This document shows, one piece after another, positions 40,841-50,044 of a stretch of DNA of 64,000 bases (the stretch's first letter is position 1; the number at the start of each line of letters is the position of its first letter). The DNA is from Tyzzerella sp. (GTDB lineage: Bacteria; Bacillota; Clostridia; Lachnospirales; Lachnospiraceae). The position numbers and the translations under genes were made by a program. Below the pieces are notes generated by a model. That model saw only the letters and a program-made list of their open reading frames with translations. It made no database searches and was not told where the DNA came from. The stretch covers positions 1-64,000 of the forward strand of contig JAFQDE010000005.1 of NCBI GenBank assembly GCA_017416155.1, read 5' to 3'.

Positions 40841-41458
40841 ATGTGGAATTATGAAAAACGTTTGCAATATCCGGTAAAAATATCACAGACAAACCCACAG
40901 GCAGCACAGATTATCATCAGCCAGTTCGGAGGTCCAGACGGAGAATTAGCTGCTTCTATGAGATATTTATCACAACGTTACACCATGCCTTACAAGGAAG
41001 TAACGGGAATACTCACAGATATTGGTACAGAAGAACTTGCACATATGGAGATGATATGTGCTATCGTATATCAACTTACCAAAGGCCTGACTCCGGAAGA
41101 AATTAAAAAATATGGCTTTGATAAGTACTATGTTGACCATACTCTTGCGCTTTGGCCACAGGCAGCTTCCGGAACTCCTTTCACTGCTACTTACTTCCAG
41201 TCAAAAGGTGACCCGATTACAGACCTGCATGAGGACTTGGCAGCAGAGCAGAAAGCTCGCACCACTTATGACAACATCCTTCGTATGATTAATGATCCGG
41301 AAATCTGCGATCCAATCCGTTTCCTTCGTCAACGTGAGGTTGTGCATTATCAGAGATTCGGTGAGGCACTTCGCATCACACAGGATAAATTGGATAGCAA
41401 GAACTTCTATGCGTTTAATCCGGAATTTGATATGCCGAAGAGTTGCGACTGCCAATAA
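40841..41458 (+). CDS. cotJC: Spore coat protein CotJC, manganese catalase family
   Basis: 205 residues, ferritin-like four-helix fold of the non-haem manganese catalases. Metal-ligand segments are GELAASMRYLSQRY, TEELAHMEMI, DLAAEQKARTTYDNI and REVVHYQRFGEAL, supplying the Glu and His ligands of a dimanganese site. It may remove hydrogen peroxide in the spore coat. Last gene of cotJABC. Confidence 0.95.
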   Translation: MWNYEKRLQYPVKISQTNPQAAQIIISQFGGPDGELAASMRYLSQRYTMPYKEVTGILTDIGTEELAHMEMICAIVYQLTKGLTPEEIKKYGFDKYYVDHTLALWPQAASGTPFTATYFQSKGDPITDLHEDLAAEQKARTTYDNILRMINDPEICDPIRFLRQREVVHYQRFGEALRITQDKLDSKNFYAFNPEFDMPKSCDCQ

Positions 41459-41464
41459 GATTAT

Positions 41465-41506
41465 AAAAAGAGGGGAATCAGTATATTTGACTGATTTCCC
41501 CTTTTA
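41465..41506. terminator. Bidirectional terminator between cotJC and the epimerase gene
   Basis: Stem GGGGAATCAGT with ACTGATTTCCCC, followed by TTTTAC on plus and preceded by TATAAAAAG (CTTTTTATAA on minus). It lies between convergent genes. Confidence 0.85.
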
Positions 41507-41511
41507 CTGTC

Positions 41512-42477
41512 TTATTCTGCAATTCGTACCTTCACTCTGTACTCTTTCTTTTCCCCCGGTTTCAGGAACTTGAGCATTCCGCTCTCTCGCATCGCCTTGC
41601 GTCCATCCGGGTAACAATTACCACATTCCAAGCCAAGAACATAATCTCGGACACCCATCATCTTCCACTCTATAAAACCGTCAAGTTCTGCCGCATTGAA
41701 ACTGATTTCCAAACCAACATTCAGCTTCGGTTGATAAATAGATGCCTTACCGTTCTCGTCTGCAAATTTATGATAATAACATCGTTCTTGATACCCAACT
41801 GTCGGTTTCTGCATGTGCATCCAATTCCGAATATCATTAGCCGCATGGTCATTTCTTGCAATCACTTCTGCCGCAGGAATCTCAATCACACTGTCTTCGT
41901 CCAGAAGCGGATATCCCATATTCATGTGATACAGAATTTCCATCGGCTGAACTTGGTCATTCGTATTCGTAATTGTATCATGAATCTCAAACGCATTCTC
42001 TTCTGTCGATACAATCAGTTCTCGTGCAAACTGAAACTTGCGTCCGAAAATCACTTCATCCTTTGTAAGCGTATGTACGATGAATTTATCTTCTTCCTCT
42101 GTCCAGTATGCTCTCTCGCATGGCAAATTTGCCAGTGTACCATGCAGTGGAACCTGTTCCCCTTCATCCTCATTTATCACACCTACATTTTCCAAACCAC
42201 AGGTCGTTAAGAATCCTGCTGTAAAAGAACGCAACCATTCGTCACCCGACTTATCATAATAGGCAGGTGCTACATAACCACAAGGAGACATGTAACCTAA
42301 ATTGACTCCTTTATATCGAAGACGCATAATATCACCGTTCCTGTCCGGAGTCACTGTGAGCATAAGTCCTTTTCCATTGTTAATTTCATACAGGCGCATT
42401 CCATCTCCTTTGCCACCGACAAGGCGATGTTCCTCCACACCTCGAATCTGACTTTCATGACCAATATAAGGATTCAT
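41512..42477 (-). CDS. Aldose 1-epimerase-like protein (DUF4432 type)
   Basis: 321 residues with the galactose-mutarotase-like beta sandwich. Motifs: TAGFLTTCGLENVG, PLHGTLANLPCE, EILYHMNMGYPLLDEDS and LGLECGNCYPDGR, typical of the DUF4432 family. It likely interconverts sugar anomers for the neighbouring isomerase and kinase. It is the last gene of the LacI-controlled module, one base after the kinase stop region. Confidence 0.85.
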   Translation of the reverse strand: MNPYIGHESQIRGVEEHRLVGGKGDGMRLYEINNGKGLMLTVTPDRNGDIMRLRYKGVNLGYMSPCGYVAPAYYDKSGDEWLRSFTAGFLTTCGLENVGVINEDEGEQVPLHGTLANLPCERAYWTEEEDKFIVHTLTKDEVIFGRKFQFARELIVSTEENAFEIHDTITNTNDQVQPMEILYHMNMGYPLLDEDSVIEIPAAEVIARNDHAANDIRNWMHMQKPTVGYQERCYYHKFADENGKASIYQPKLNVGLEISFNAAELDGFIEWKMMGVRDYVLGLECGNCYPDGRKAMRESGMLKFLKPGEKKEYRVKVRIAE

Positions 42478-42478
42478 A

Positions 42479-43441
42479 TTAATTCCCTATCAGCGCTTCA
42501 ACTTCCTCTTTGGACGGCATTACTTTCAGCGCTCCCTTTCTCGTCGTAATAATCGAAGCTGCCGCATTTGCAAATGTCAACATATCTGTCAAATCTGAAA
42601 CTTGCAGATTTTGAAGTCCTCTTTCCAATACAAAATGCAACGCACTTCCGAAGAATGTATCTCCGGCTCCGGTTGTCTCAATCGTGTTCTCCTGTATAAA
42701 TGCCGGAACCTCCACTCTCATTCCCTTATAATATGCACGACTACCTTCTCGTCCGAGTGACAGGAAAATCAACGGAATGTGGTAGGTGTCCTGAAGATAT
42801 TTCACACCCTCCTCATAATCCTCTTTTCCGGTAAACCACTGAATCTCATTATCTGAAATTTTCAGCGCATCGCAGAATTGCATGCCGTAAGCAAACTGTT
42901 CTTTTGCAGTATCTAAGGAATCCCATAATGATTCACGAAGATTCGGGTCAAAGGAAATAAGGACACCATTGTCCTTTGCAACTTTCAACGCCTTTTTAGT
43001 CGCCTCTCTCACGCCCTCATGTGTCATGGAGAGCGTTCCAAAATGAAAGATTCTTGACGAAGCAATTGCCTCCTCATTGACCTCATCAGCCGTAAACATC
43101 ATATCTGCTCCCGGATTACGATAGAACGAAAAACTTCTGTCCCCTGTCTCATCATTTGCAACAAAAGCCAGCGTTGTACGTGCGTCTTTGTCCATTAACA
43201 TATATTCTGTATTGATAGAAACTTCCTCAAGCGTCTTCTTCAAAAGATGACCGAAAATGTCATCTCCCACTTTTCCCATATAGGCAGCACTGTGTCCCAA
43301 TTTATTCATCATAGCAAGCACATTGCAGACTGCTCCGCCCGGATTTGCCTCAAAAAGACCATTCCCCTGACTGCTGGTTCCATTATGTGTGAAGTCAATT
43401 AAAAGTTCGCCCAGTGTTAAAATGTCAAATCTTTTTTCCAT
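42479..43441 (-). CDS. PfkB-family sugar kinase, probable fructokinase
   Basis: 320 residues. The N-terminal signature GELLIDFTHNG, the glycine-rich PGGAVCNVLAMMNKLG and the C-terminal ATP/anion-hole motif TTGAGDTFFGSAL (catalytic Asp in GAGD) are present. It phosphorylates a sugar with ATP. Next to a lyxose/mannose isomerase, the natural substrates would be fructose (from mannose) or xylulose (from lyxose). Confidence 0.9.
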   Translation of the reverse strand: MEKRFDILTLGELLIDFTHNGTSSQGNGLFEANPGGAVCNVLAMMNKLGHSAAYMGKVGDDIFGHLLKKTLEEVSINTEYMLMDKDARTTLAFVANDETGDRSFSFYRNPGADMMFTADEVNEEAIASSRIFHFGTLSMTHEGVREATKKALKVAKDNGVLISFDPNLRESLWDSLDTAKEQFAYGMQFCDALKISDNEIQWFTGKEDYEEGVKYLQDTYHIPLIFLSLGREGSRAYYKGMRVEVPAFIQENTIETTGAGDTFFGSALHFVLERGLQNLQVSDLTDMLTFANAAASIITTRKGALKVMPSKEEVEALIGN

Positions 43442-43458
43442 TACAGATACCTCGTTTC

Positions 43459-44145
43459 TTACTTCGCTACCGGATATTCATTGCAAAGCAGACGATATGG
43501 TGCTTCGTCTTCCTCGATCTCAGGGAATCTTCCAACCGGCGGATTGAAGCGATTATCTGTATTATCATCATTGCACTGACTTACTTCACCGAGAAGTACA
43601 GGACCGGTTCCCTCTTCCACAGCAAAATCATGATACAGGAATTGCTGTACATGAATACTCTCGCCCGGTGTCAGACGAATCTGCGTGCCTGCCGGCACCG
43701 TATAAGTTCTGCCGTCTGTATGTACGGTAACATCGGATTCATAATCAATCTCTTCATTTTCCAAAGAATTGTATACGCGAATCAACACATTTCCACCGCC
43801 GCGATTGATGATATCTTCTGTTTTATACCAATGGAAATGATTTGGTGCATACTGCCCTTCTTTTAAATATAACAGTTTCTCTGCATATACCTTTGGATAT
43901 TTATCCGCCATCGCACGATTACCATTGCGAATGGTAATGAGCGAAAATCCAAACTTATCAAAATCATTGAGACCGTAATCTGTAATATCCCAACCAAGCA
44001 TACAGTCGCGAACCTCATCGTATTCGTGGCCGATATTCTGCCATTCTTCCGGTGTGAAGTGACAGAATGGTGGCAAATAGCAGTGATATTTCTCACAAGC
44101 TGCCTCTAATTCTTTTAATGCTTTGTTAATTTCTGAACGTTTCAT
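43459..44145 (-). CDS. D-lyxose/D-mannose ketol-isomerase family protein
   Basis: 228 residues, a cupin-fold aldose-ketose isomerase. The metal site is visible as NHFHWYKTEDIINRGGGN (HxH and Glu) with a later His in ESIHVQQFLYHDF. It would convert D-lyxose to D-xylulose and D-mannose to D-fructose. AAAAGGAGG precedes the ATG. It is the first gene of the module after the palindromic operator. Confidence 0.88.
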   Translation of the reverse strand: MKRSEINKALKELEAACEKYHCYLPPFCHFTPEEWQNIGHEYDEVRDCMLGWDITDYGLNDFDKFGFSLITIRNGNRAMADKYPKVYAEKLLYLKEGQYAPNHFHWYKTEDIINRGGGNVLIRVYNSLENEEIDYESDVTVHTDGRTYTVPAGTQIRLTPGESIHVQQFLYHDFAVEEGTGPVLLGEVSQCNDDNTDNRFNPPVGRFPEIEEDEAPYRLLCNEYPVAK

Positions 44146-44163
44146 ATATTGCCTCCTTTTATT

Positions 44164-44224
44164 AAACCGAAACGTTTCGGTTTTGTCTTAAAAATATTTT
44201 ATAATACCTTTCGCTAATTGTCAA
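44164..44224 (-). promoter_or_regulatory. Promoter and 20-bp perfect palindromic LacI-type operator
   Basis: TTGACA at 44224-44219 (overlapping the lacI stop), a 17-bp spacer and TAAAAT at 44201-44196, followed by the palindrome AAACCGAAACGTTTCGGTTT at 44164-44183. The central CG step is characteristic of LacI-family sites. Its position downstream of the start point suggests roadblock repression. Confidence 0.85.
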
Positions 44225-45225
44225 TTCAATGCTTGAATCGATTCCCCTCCCATGAAATCAGTAGGTAAGCTGATTGTATGAGCCGGTGTTTGTTTTCCAT
44301 CCTCTAATCTCTCAAGCATACAATTCACCGCTTCCTTTGCAATATCTTTTATCGGCTGAGTAACAATAGAAAGTCTCGGCACACACGCCTTGGCAAACTC
44401 AATATTGTCAAATCCAATGAATGACAGTTGAATCGGAATTCTAATTCCCAATTCATTCACCTCGATCATGGCTCCGACCATCATTTCATAGTTACACACA
44501 TATACAGCCGTCATTTTCTCATTCTTCTCAACCAGTTCCTTGAGTGCGTTTGCACCGCCCTGAATCGTAAATTGTCCGTTTGCAATCATGCTGTCATCGC
44601 GCTCGATTTCGGCTTCGTCCAGTGCATCATAATATCCTAACAGACGTTCCTTCGTTGTGTACACATCATTTTTTCCGGTAATAATACCGATGTTCCGATG
44701 TCCTGCTTGAATCAATCGTTCCACTGCGCTCTTTGTTCCTACGCGGTTATCCACAAGTACACAGTCACAATCCAACCCTTCCAGTTTGCGGTCAACCGTA
44801 ACCACAGGGATCCCAGATTCTTGTAACTCTTGAAAGTATGTTCCTTCTCTTGTAACAGGCACTGAAATAACACCATCAACACGGCGCTTCTTCAAAAATT
44901 CAATCGCCTCAGCCTCGCGCTTTTCATCTGTGCGACAATCACATAGCATCGTTGCATACCCGTGATTTCGCAGAATATCCTCCATCTCTGCAACAACCTC
45001 AGAAAAAAAGGGATTATTCAACTCCGGTATGATAATCCCTATAATCTTTGTGCGATTTGTTTTTAAGCCACGCGCAATCTCATTCACCTCAAAGTGTAAC
45101 TCTTCTATGGCCTCTTCTATCAATATTCGATTTTTCTCACGTACATTTCCGCCATTCAAATAGGACGAAATTGTCGCCAAGCCTAAGCCTGTCCGTTTTG
45201 CAATATCTTTAATTGTTGCTGCCAA
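44221..45225 (-). CDS. LacI-family transcriptional regulator
   Basis: 334 residues. The N-terminal helix-turn-helix is ATIKDIAKRTGLGLATISSYLNGG; the hinge helix follows at EIARGLKTNRT; the periplasmic-binding-protein-like sensor fills the rest (IGIIIPELNNPFFSEVVAEME, KRRVDGVISVPV). It is encoded just upstream of the sugar module whose promoter carries the palindrome at 44164-44183, so it most probably controls that module. Twelve bases separate it from lysC. Confidence 0.93.
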   Translation of the reverse strand: MAATIKDIAKRTGLGLATISSYLNGGNVREKNRILIEEAIEELHFEVNEIARGLKTNRTKIIGIIIPELNNPFFSEVVAEMEDILRNHGYATMLCDCRTDEKREAEAIEFLKKRRVDGVISVPVTREGTYFQELQESGIPVVTVDRKLEGLDCDCVLVDNRVGTKSAVERLIQAGHRNIGIITGKNDVYTTKERLLGYYDALDEAEIERDDSMIANGQFTIQGGANALKELVEKNEKMTAVYVCNYEMMVGAMIEVNELGIRIPIQLSFIGFDNIEFAKACVPRLSIVTQPIKDIAKEAVNCMLERLEDGKQTPAHTISLPTDFMGGESIQALN

Positions 45226-45237
45226 ATTAATACTCTC

Positions 45238-46449
45238 CTACACTTCTCCAAGTGCAAATTTTTCATGTATTGCCTGCACGGCTCTGTCCACATCTTTCTC
45301 ATCAATCAGTACTGTAATACGAATCTCTGATGTAGATATCATATTGATATTAATATTACTATTATAGAGTGCCTCAAACATCTGTGATGCGACACCCGGA
45401 TTACTCATCATTCCGGCCCCCACAATTGCAACCTTTGCAACTCTTGCGTTATGCTTGATTTCCTTAATGGTAAGTGCCTCTTTATTTTCTTCCAATACGT
45501 TAATTGCTTCTTCAAGGTCATCTTCTGCCACAGTAAAAGAAATATCCTTAGAACCATCGCGTCCTACGGACTGTAAAATGATGTCGATATTGATACTGTT
45601 CTTTGCAAGCTTTTGGAATACTTTAAACGCAATACCTGGTTTGTCTTCCACTCCGAGAACTGAGATTCTGGCTGTATTTTTATCCGATGCTACACCGGTC
45701 ACTAACATTTTCTCCATCTTTACTACCTCCTTGACTGTTGTTCCTTCCGACTCATTCAGACTGGAGCGAACCACCATCTGCACGCCGTATTTCTTTGCCA
45801 GTTCTACGGAACGGCTATGTAATACTTTTGCCCCTGATGTCGCAAGTTCCAACATCTCGTCATATGTAATCTCTTCGATTTTTCTTGCGTCGGAAACCAC
45901 ACGTGGATCGGCAGTAAACACACCGTCTACATCTGTGTAAATTTCACACTTATCTGCATGAAGTGCTGCTGCCAAGGCTACTGCCGTTGTGTCGGAACCG
46001 CCACGTCCCAAGGTTGCGTAGTCACCATATTTATTTATCCCCTGGAAACCGGTTACAATCACAATCTTTCTTGCATCCAACTCATTCATGATACGCTCTG
46101 AATCGATACGTTTAAATCTTGCGTTCCCATAGCGTGAAGTACAATTCATTGCCACTTGGAATGCATTGAGCGACACAGCTGATACATCCATTGCCTGCAT
46201 AGCCATCGCCATCAGAGATACCGACACCTGCTCACCTGTTGTGAGTAGCATATCTAACTCTCTCTTAGAGGCATTTGGATTGATGTTTTTCGCCATTGCA
46301 ATCAATTCATCTGTCGTTTTACCCATCGCGGACAGGACAACCACAACATCATGACCTTTTTTATAATCTTCTACGCAACGTCTTGCAACATTGAAAATAC
46401 GCTCTTTGTTTGCAACCGAGCTACCGCCAAATTTCTTTACAATTAACAT
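45238..46449 (-). CDS. lysC: Aspartate kinase
   Basis: 403 residues. The kinase signature KKFGGSSVANKERI, FQGINKYGDYATLGRGGSDTTAVALA, and two C-terminal ACT domains (MVTGVASDKNTARISVLGVED, KVAIVGAGMMSNPGVASQMFEAL). It makes aspartyl phosphate, entry point to lysine, threonine and methionine. ACT domains imply end-product inhibition. It follows the apgM-like gene and hom. Confidence 0.96.
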   Translation of the reverse strand: MLIVKKFGGSSVANKERIFNVARRCVEDYKKGHDVVVVLSAMGKTTDELIAMAKNINPNASKRELDMLLTTGEQVSVSLMAMAMQAMDVSAVSLNAFQVAMNCTSRYGNARFKRIDSERIMNELDARKIVIVTGFQGINKYGDYATLGRGGSDTTAVALAAALHADKCEIYTDVDGVFTADPRVVSDARKIEEITYDEMLELATSGAKVLHSRSVELAKKYGVQMVVRSSLNESEGTTVKEVVKMEKMLVTGVASDKNTARISVLGVEDKPGIAFKVFQKLAKNSINIDIILQSVGRDGSKDISFTVAEDDLEEAINVLEENKEALTIKEIKHNARVAKVAIVGAGMMSNPGVASQMFEALYNSNININMISTSEIRITVLIDEKDVDRAVQAIHEKFALGEV

Positions 46450-46477
46450 TGTTTTCTCCTAATAATCACTTCGAAAA

Positions 46478-47683
46478 TTATCTGTCAGATAACAGATAAT
46501 CCATAAGTTGATATCCATTTTGCTTCATGATACCACTCTCTACAGCCACACACTCATCGTACCCGGAATTATTTCCAAGTTTCTTCGTACTGTCATAAAG
46601 CAGATACGGGATTGGTCCACTTGTGTGAGTGCGCACGCGAATCGGCGTCGGATGGTCAGGAAGTACCAATACGCGATAATCCTCTCCCGACACATTCATC
46701 TTCTCAATGAGTGGCTTTACAATAAACTTATCAATATTTTCAATCGCCTGAATCTTCTCGTTCACAAGACCCTGATGTCCCATCTCATCCGGTGCTTCCA
46801 CATGAATATAGACAAAGTCGTAATTGTCTTCTAGCAGCGCCTTTACGGCTGCCTCCATCTTGCCCGTATAATTGGTATGTAGTCCTCCATTGGCACCGTC
46901 TACTTCTATGTTATCCATATCACTTCCGACAGCAATTCCCTTAAGCAAATCTACGGCAGAAATCATTGCGCCACGCTTGCCCGTCTTCTTTTCAAAGGAC
47001 TGCAATGCCGGTCTTGTTCCCGCGCCCCAGAACCACGCTGAGTTTGCAGGGTTTAATCCCTGTTCTTTACGTTTTTCGTTAATTGGATGATTCACTAAGA
47101 TGTCATAGCTCTTCTCCATCATCTCACGAAGCACTTCATCTGTTGGAAGATAGTCTCCGATACGTTTTGTTAAAATATCATGAGGTGGTGTCAATTCTAC
47201 CACCTTGCCGTTTTTATGTAATAACAGATGGCGATAGCTGGTTCCTACATAGAACTCATAACTGTCCTTTTTCAGCCCTTCCTTTAACGCCTCAATCAAA
47301 ACTGCCGCATCCTCGGTAGATATCTCTCCGGAACTGTGGTCGATAATCGTCTTATCTTCGTATGCGTCCTCTTCCTCGGACAAGGTTACAACGTTACAAC
47401 GGAAGGATACGTCTGCTTCTGCCATATCTACACCGATGCTCAATGCCTCCAACGGTGAACGTCCTGTATAATATATTTTGGGGTCATAACCCATAACTGA
47501 CAGGTTAGCCGTATCACTGCCCGGCGCCATTCCTTCCGGCACCATACATGTAAGACCAACCTCTCCATCCTTTGCTAACGCGTCCATTCCCGGCTTGTTT
47601 GCCACCTGAAGCGGTGTCTTCTCGCCGAGCATCGAAATCGGCTCATCTGCCATTCCGTCTCCTAATACTATGATGTATTTCAC
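46478..47683 (-). CDS. ApgM-type phosphoglycerate mutase family protein, probable homoserine kinase
   Basis: 401 residues from the GTG at 47683 (VKYIIVLGDGMADEP), after AAAGGACG; the open frame continues into hom. The alkaline-phosphatase-fold metal motifs GDGMADEP, APGSDTANLSVMGYDP (metal/phosphate site), HVEAPDEMGHQG and LPDHPTP are present. By family it is the archaeal-type cofactor-independent phosphoglycerate mutase. Members encoded between hom and thr genes have been proposed to act as homoserine kinase. Placement between hom and lysC, with no thrB seen here, favours that role. Confidence 0.88.
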   Translation of the reverse strand: MKYIIVLGDGMADEPISMLGEKTPLQVANKPGMDALAKDGEVGLTCMVPEGMAPGSDTANLSVMGYDPKIYYTGRSPLEALSIGVDMAEADVSFRCNVVTLSEEEDAYEDKTIIDHSSGEISTEDAAVLIEALKEGLKKDSYEFYVGTSYRHLLLHKNGKVVELTPPHDILTKRIGDYLPTDEVLREMMEKSYDILVNHPINEKRKEQGLNPANSAWFWGAGTRPALQSFEKKTGKRGAMISAVDLLKGIAVGSDMDNIEVDGANGGLHTNYTGKMEAAVKALLEDNYDFVYIHVEAPDEMGHQGLVNEKIQAIENIDKFIVKPLIEKMNVSGEDYRVLVLPDHPTPIRVRTHTSGPIPYLLYDSTKKLGNNSGYDECVAVESGIMKQNGYQLMDYLLSDR

Positions 47684-47697
47684 ACTCTCACGTCCTT

Positions 47698-48912
47698 TTA
47701 TTTTACACGAATCATATGGCAAATCTGCGGAAAGCCTGCTGCGATAGCCTCATATGCACCCTCGCTCATCACTTCTGTCACAAATCCAAATTCATCGTTT
47801 TTATCTTCTAACTTCACAACTTCAATAGTACCGAATGCCACCTCAAGCGCATCCTTAAGTTCAGTTTCATTACCCTTCACACGCACGAAGAAGCGTTTCG
47901 TTGTATCTGCCTTTTCTTCTAATTCTAATTTTTCAGAAGTCCAGGTTGCCATCATGCTGCGGTTTGGATTCTTCGCGGCTTCCACAATATCACCAACTAC
48001 TGCGCTTGCAGTCGGAAGCTTACCGGCTCCACTTCCGTAGAACATAGAATCTCCAAGCATATTTCCTTTTACGAAAATCGCATTGAACACATCCTCAATA
48101 TTGTAAAGAGGGTGCTCTTTCGCTACTAAATGCGGAGCAACAATTGCACAGAGTTTATCACCTGAACGATTGCAAGAAGCCAATAACTTAATCTTCATTC
48201 CCATCGCCTTTGCATAATTGATATCGTCTAACGAAATTTTTGTAATACCTTCTGTATAAATGTCTTCGAAGTCTACTAACTTTCCGGAAATAATCGATGA
48301 CAGAATAGCAATCTTTCTACATGCATCGTGACCTTCCACATCTGCACTTGGGTCTCTCTCTGCATAGCCTCGTGCCTGCGCTTCCTTCAAAACTGCATCA
48401 TAATCTGCATTCTCATTGTACATCTTTGTCATCATGTAGTTCGTTGTTCCGTTGAGAATACCGGTGATTTCTTCAATGACATCTCCCGTCAGTGCAGCCG
48501 CAAGTGGTCGGATAATCGGAATACCACCACCTACACTCGCTTCATACAAGAAGTTGATATTCTTCTCTTTTGCGATTGCAAGAAGCTCTGCACCATGCTT
48601 TGCAACGAGTGCTTTGTTCGAAGTGGCAACACTCTTTCCTGCAAGAAGACTTCTTTTTACAAATGTATAAGCAGGCTCAATTCCGCCCATCACTTCTACT
48701 ACAATCTTGACTTCCTCATCATTTACAATCTGCTCAAAATCGTGAACAATCAACTTCTCCACTGGTGTTCCCGGGAACTCTCTCAGATCTAACACATATT
48801 TGATATCTAGTTCTTCTCCGACTCTCTCATTGATTACCTTCTGGTTGGTCTGAATGACCTCCACCACTCCGGAACCAACTGTTCCATATCCCAATACTGC
48901 TATCTTTATCAT
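47698..48912 (-). CDS. hom: Homoserine dehydrogenase
   Basis: 404 residues. The NAD(P)-binding motif is VLGYGTVGSGVVEVI, the catalytic domain contains GGGIPIIRPLAAALTGDVIEEITGILNGTTNYMMTKM, and a C-terminal ACT domain follows (RFFVRVKGNETELKDALEVAFG). It reduces aspartate semialdehyde to homoserine. It directly follows prfB (1 base), an arrangement that ties threonine synthesis to a translation gene transcript. Confidence 0.96.
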   Translation of the reverse strand: MIKIAVLGYGTVGSGVVEVIQTNQKVINERVGEELDIKYVLDLREFPGTPVEKLIVHDFEQIVNDEEVKIVVEVMGGIEPAYTFVKRSLLAGKSVATSNKALVAKHGAELLAIAKEKNINFLYEASVGGGIPIIRPLAAALTGDVIEEITGILNGTTNYMMTKMYNENADYDAVLKEAQARGYAERDPSADVEGHDACRKIAILSSIISGKLVDFEDIYTEGITKISLDDINYAKAMGMKIKLLASCNRSGDKLCAIVAPHLVAKEHPLYNIEDVFNAIFVKGNMLGDSMFYGSGAGKLPTASAVVGDIVEAAKNPNRSMMATWTSEKLELEEKADTTKRFFVRVKGNETELKDALEVAFGTIEVVKLEDKNDEFGFVTEVMSEGAYEAIAAGFPQICHMIRVK

Positions 48913-50026
48913 CTAAGTTTCCTCCTTGTTTTGTCCCTTTAGATATGCATTCATAAATAAATCGATATTGCCATCCAACACACTCGACACATTGCCACTT
49001 TCAACATTCGTACGGTGATCCTTTACCAGAGTATATGGTTGCATCACGTAAGAACGAATCTGATTACCAAACCCAATCTCTTTGATTTCCCCACGAATAT
49101 CTGACACTTTATCTGCCTGCTCCTGCTCTTTTAACAGATAAAGCTTTGCCTTCAGCATCTGCATCGCTTTCTCTTTGTTATTGTGCTGCGAACGCTCATT
49201 CTGACATTGCACCACAATGCCGGTTGGTAAATGGGTAATACGAATTGCCGATGACGTTTTATTGACGTGTTGCCCACCTGCACCGCTGGCACGGTACGTG
49301 TCAATCTTTAAATCATCATCGTTGAGTTCAATATCAATATCATCCTCAATATCCGGCACCACATCACAAGAGGCGAAAGAAGTCTGTCTCTTGCCTGCCG
49401 CATTGAACGGAGAAATGCGCACCAAACGGTGAACACCCTTCTCTGATTTCAAATAACCGTAAGCATTCTCGCCATTGACCTGAAAAGTAACTGCTTTAAT
49501 GCCTGCTACATCTCCGTCAAGAAAATCCAGCACCTCTACAGAAAAGCCTTTCTGTTCTGCCCATCTCGTGTACATACGGTACAGCATGCTCGCCCAGTCA
49601 CAGGACTCGGTTCCGCCGGCTCCCGCATGAAGTGTCACAATTGCATTGTCTTTATCATACTCTCCTGAGAGCAGTGTCTGAATGCGAAGTTCCTCAAACA
49701 CTTCCTCAAATGTCTGTAATTCTTCTTCTATTTCCGAAATCAGACTTGCATCCTCTTCCTCGTAAGCCATCTCTATGAGAAGACCGATATCTTCAAAGGA
49801 AGTCGTAAGGCCATTTGCCCTTTCCAGATTATCCTTGAGACCTTTCAGTTCCTTCATGACCTGTTGAGAGATATCTGTGTTGTCCCAAAATCCCGGCTCT
49901 TCGATTTTTTTCTCTAATTCTTCCACCCGCTTTTCTTTCCCAAACAGGTCAAAGTGAATCCCTCAATTCTTTGAGTGGTTCTTCGTATGAGTTTAAAACA
50001 CTTTTAAACTGATCTAATTCAACCAC
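48913..50026 (-). CDS. prfB: Peptide chain release factor 2 with programmed +1 frameshift
   Basis: The first 25 codons start at GTG 50026 (AAGGGG upstream) and end at an in-frame TGA at 49951-49949. The slip site reads AGGGATTCACTTTGAC: an internal Shine-Dalgarno-like AGGGA followed by CTT-TGA-C. Shifting +1 there joins LDLFGKEKRVEELEKK to the rest, giving about 370 residues. The GGQ motif is GAGGQHVNKTSS, and the codon-recognition domain is intact. RF2 reads its own UGA stop, so low RF2 raises frameshifting and its own synthesis. Located between secA and hom. Confidence 0.96.
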
Positions 50027-50044
50027 ATTTTCACCCCTTTTACT

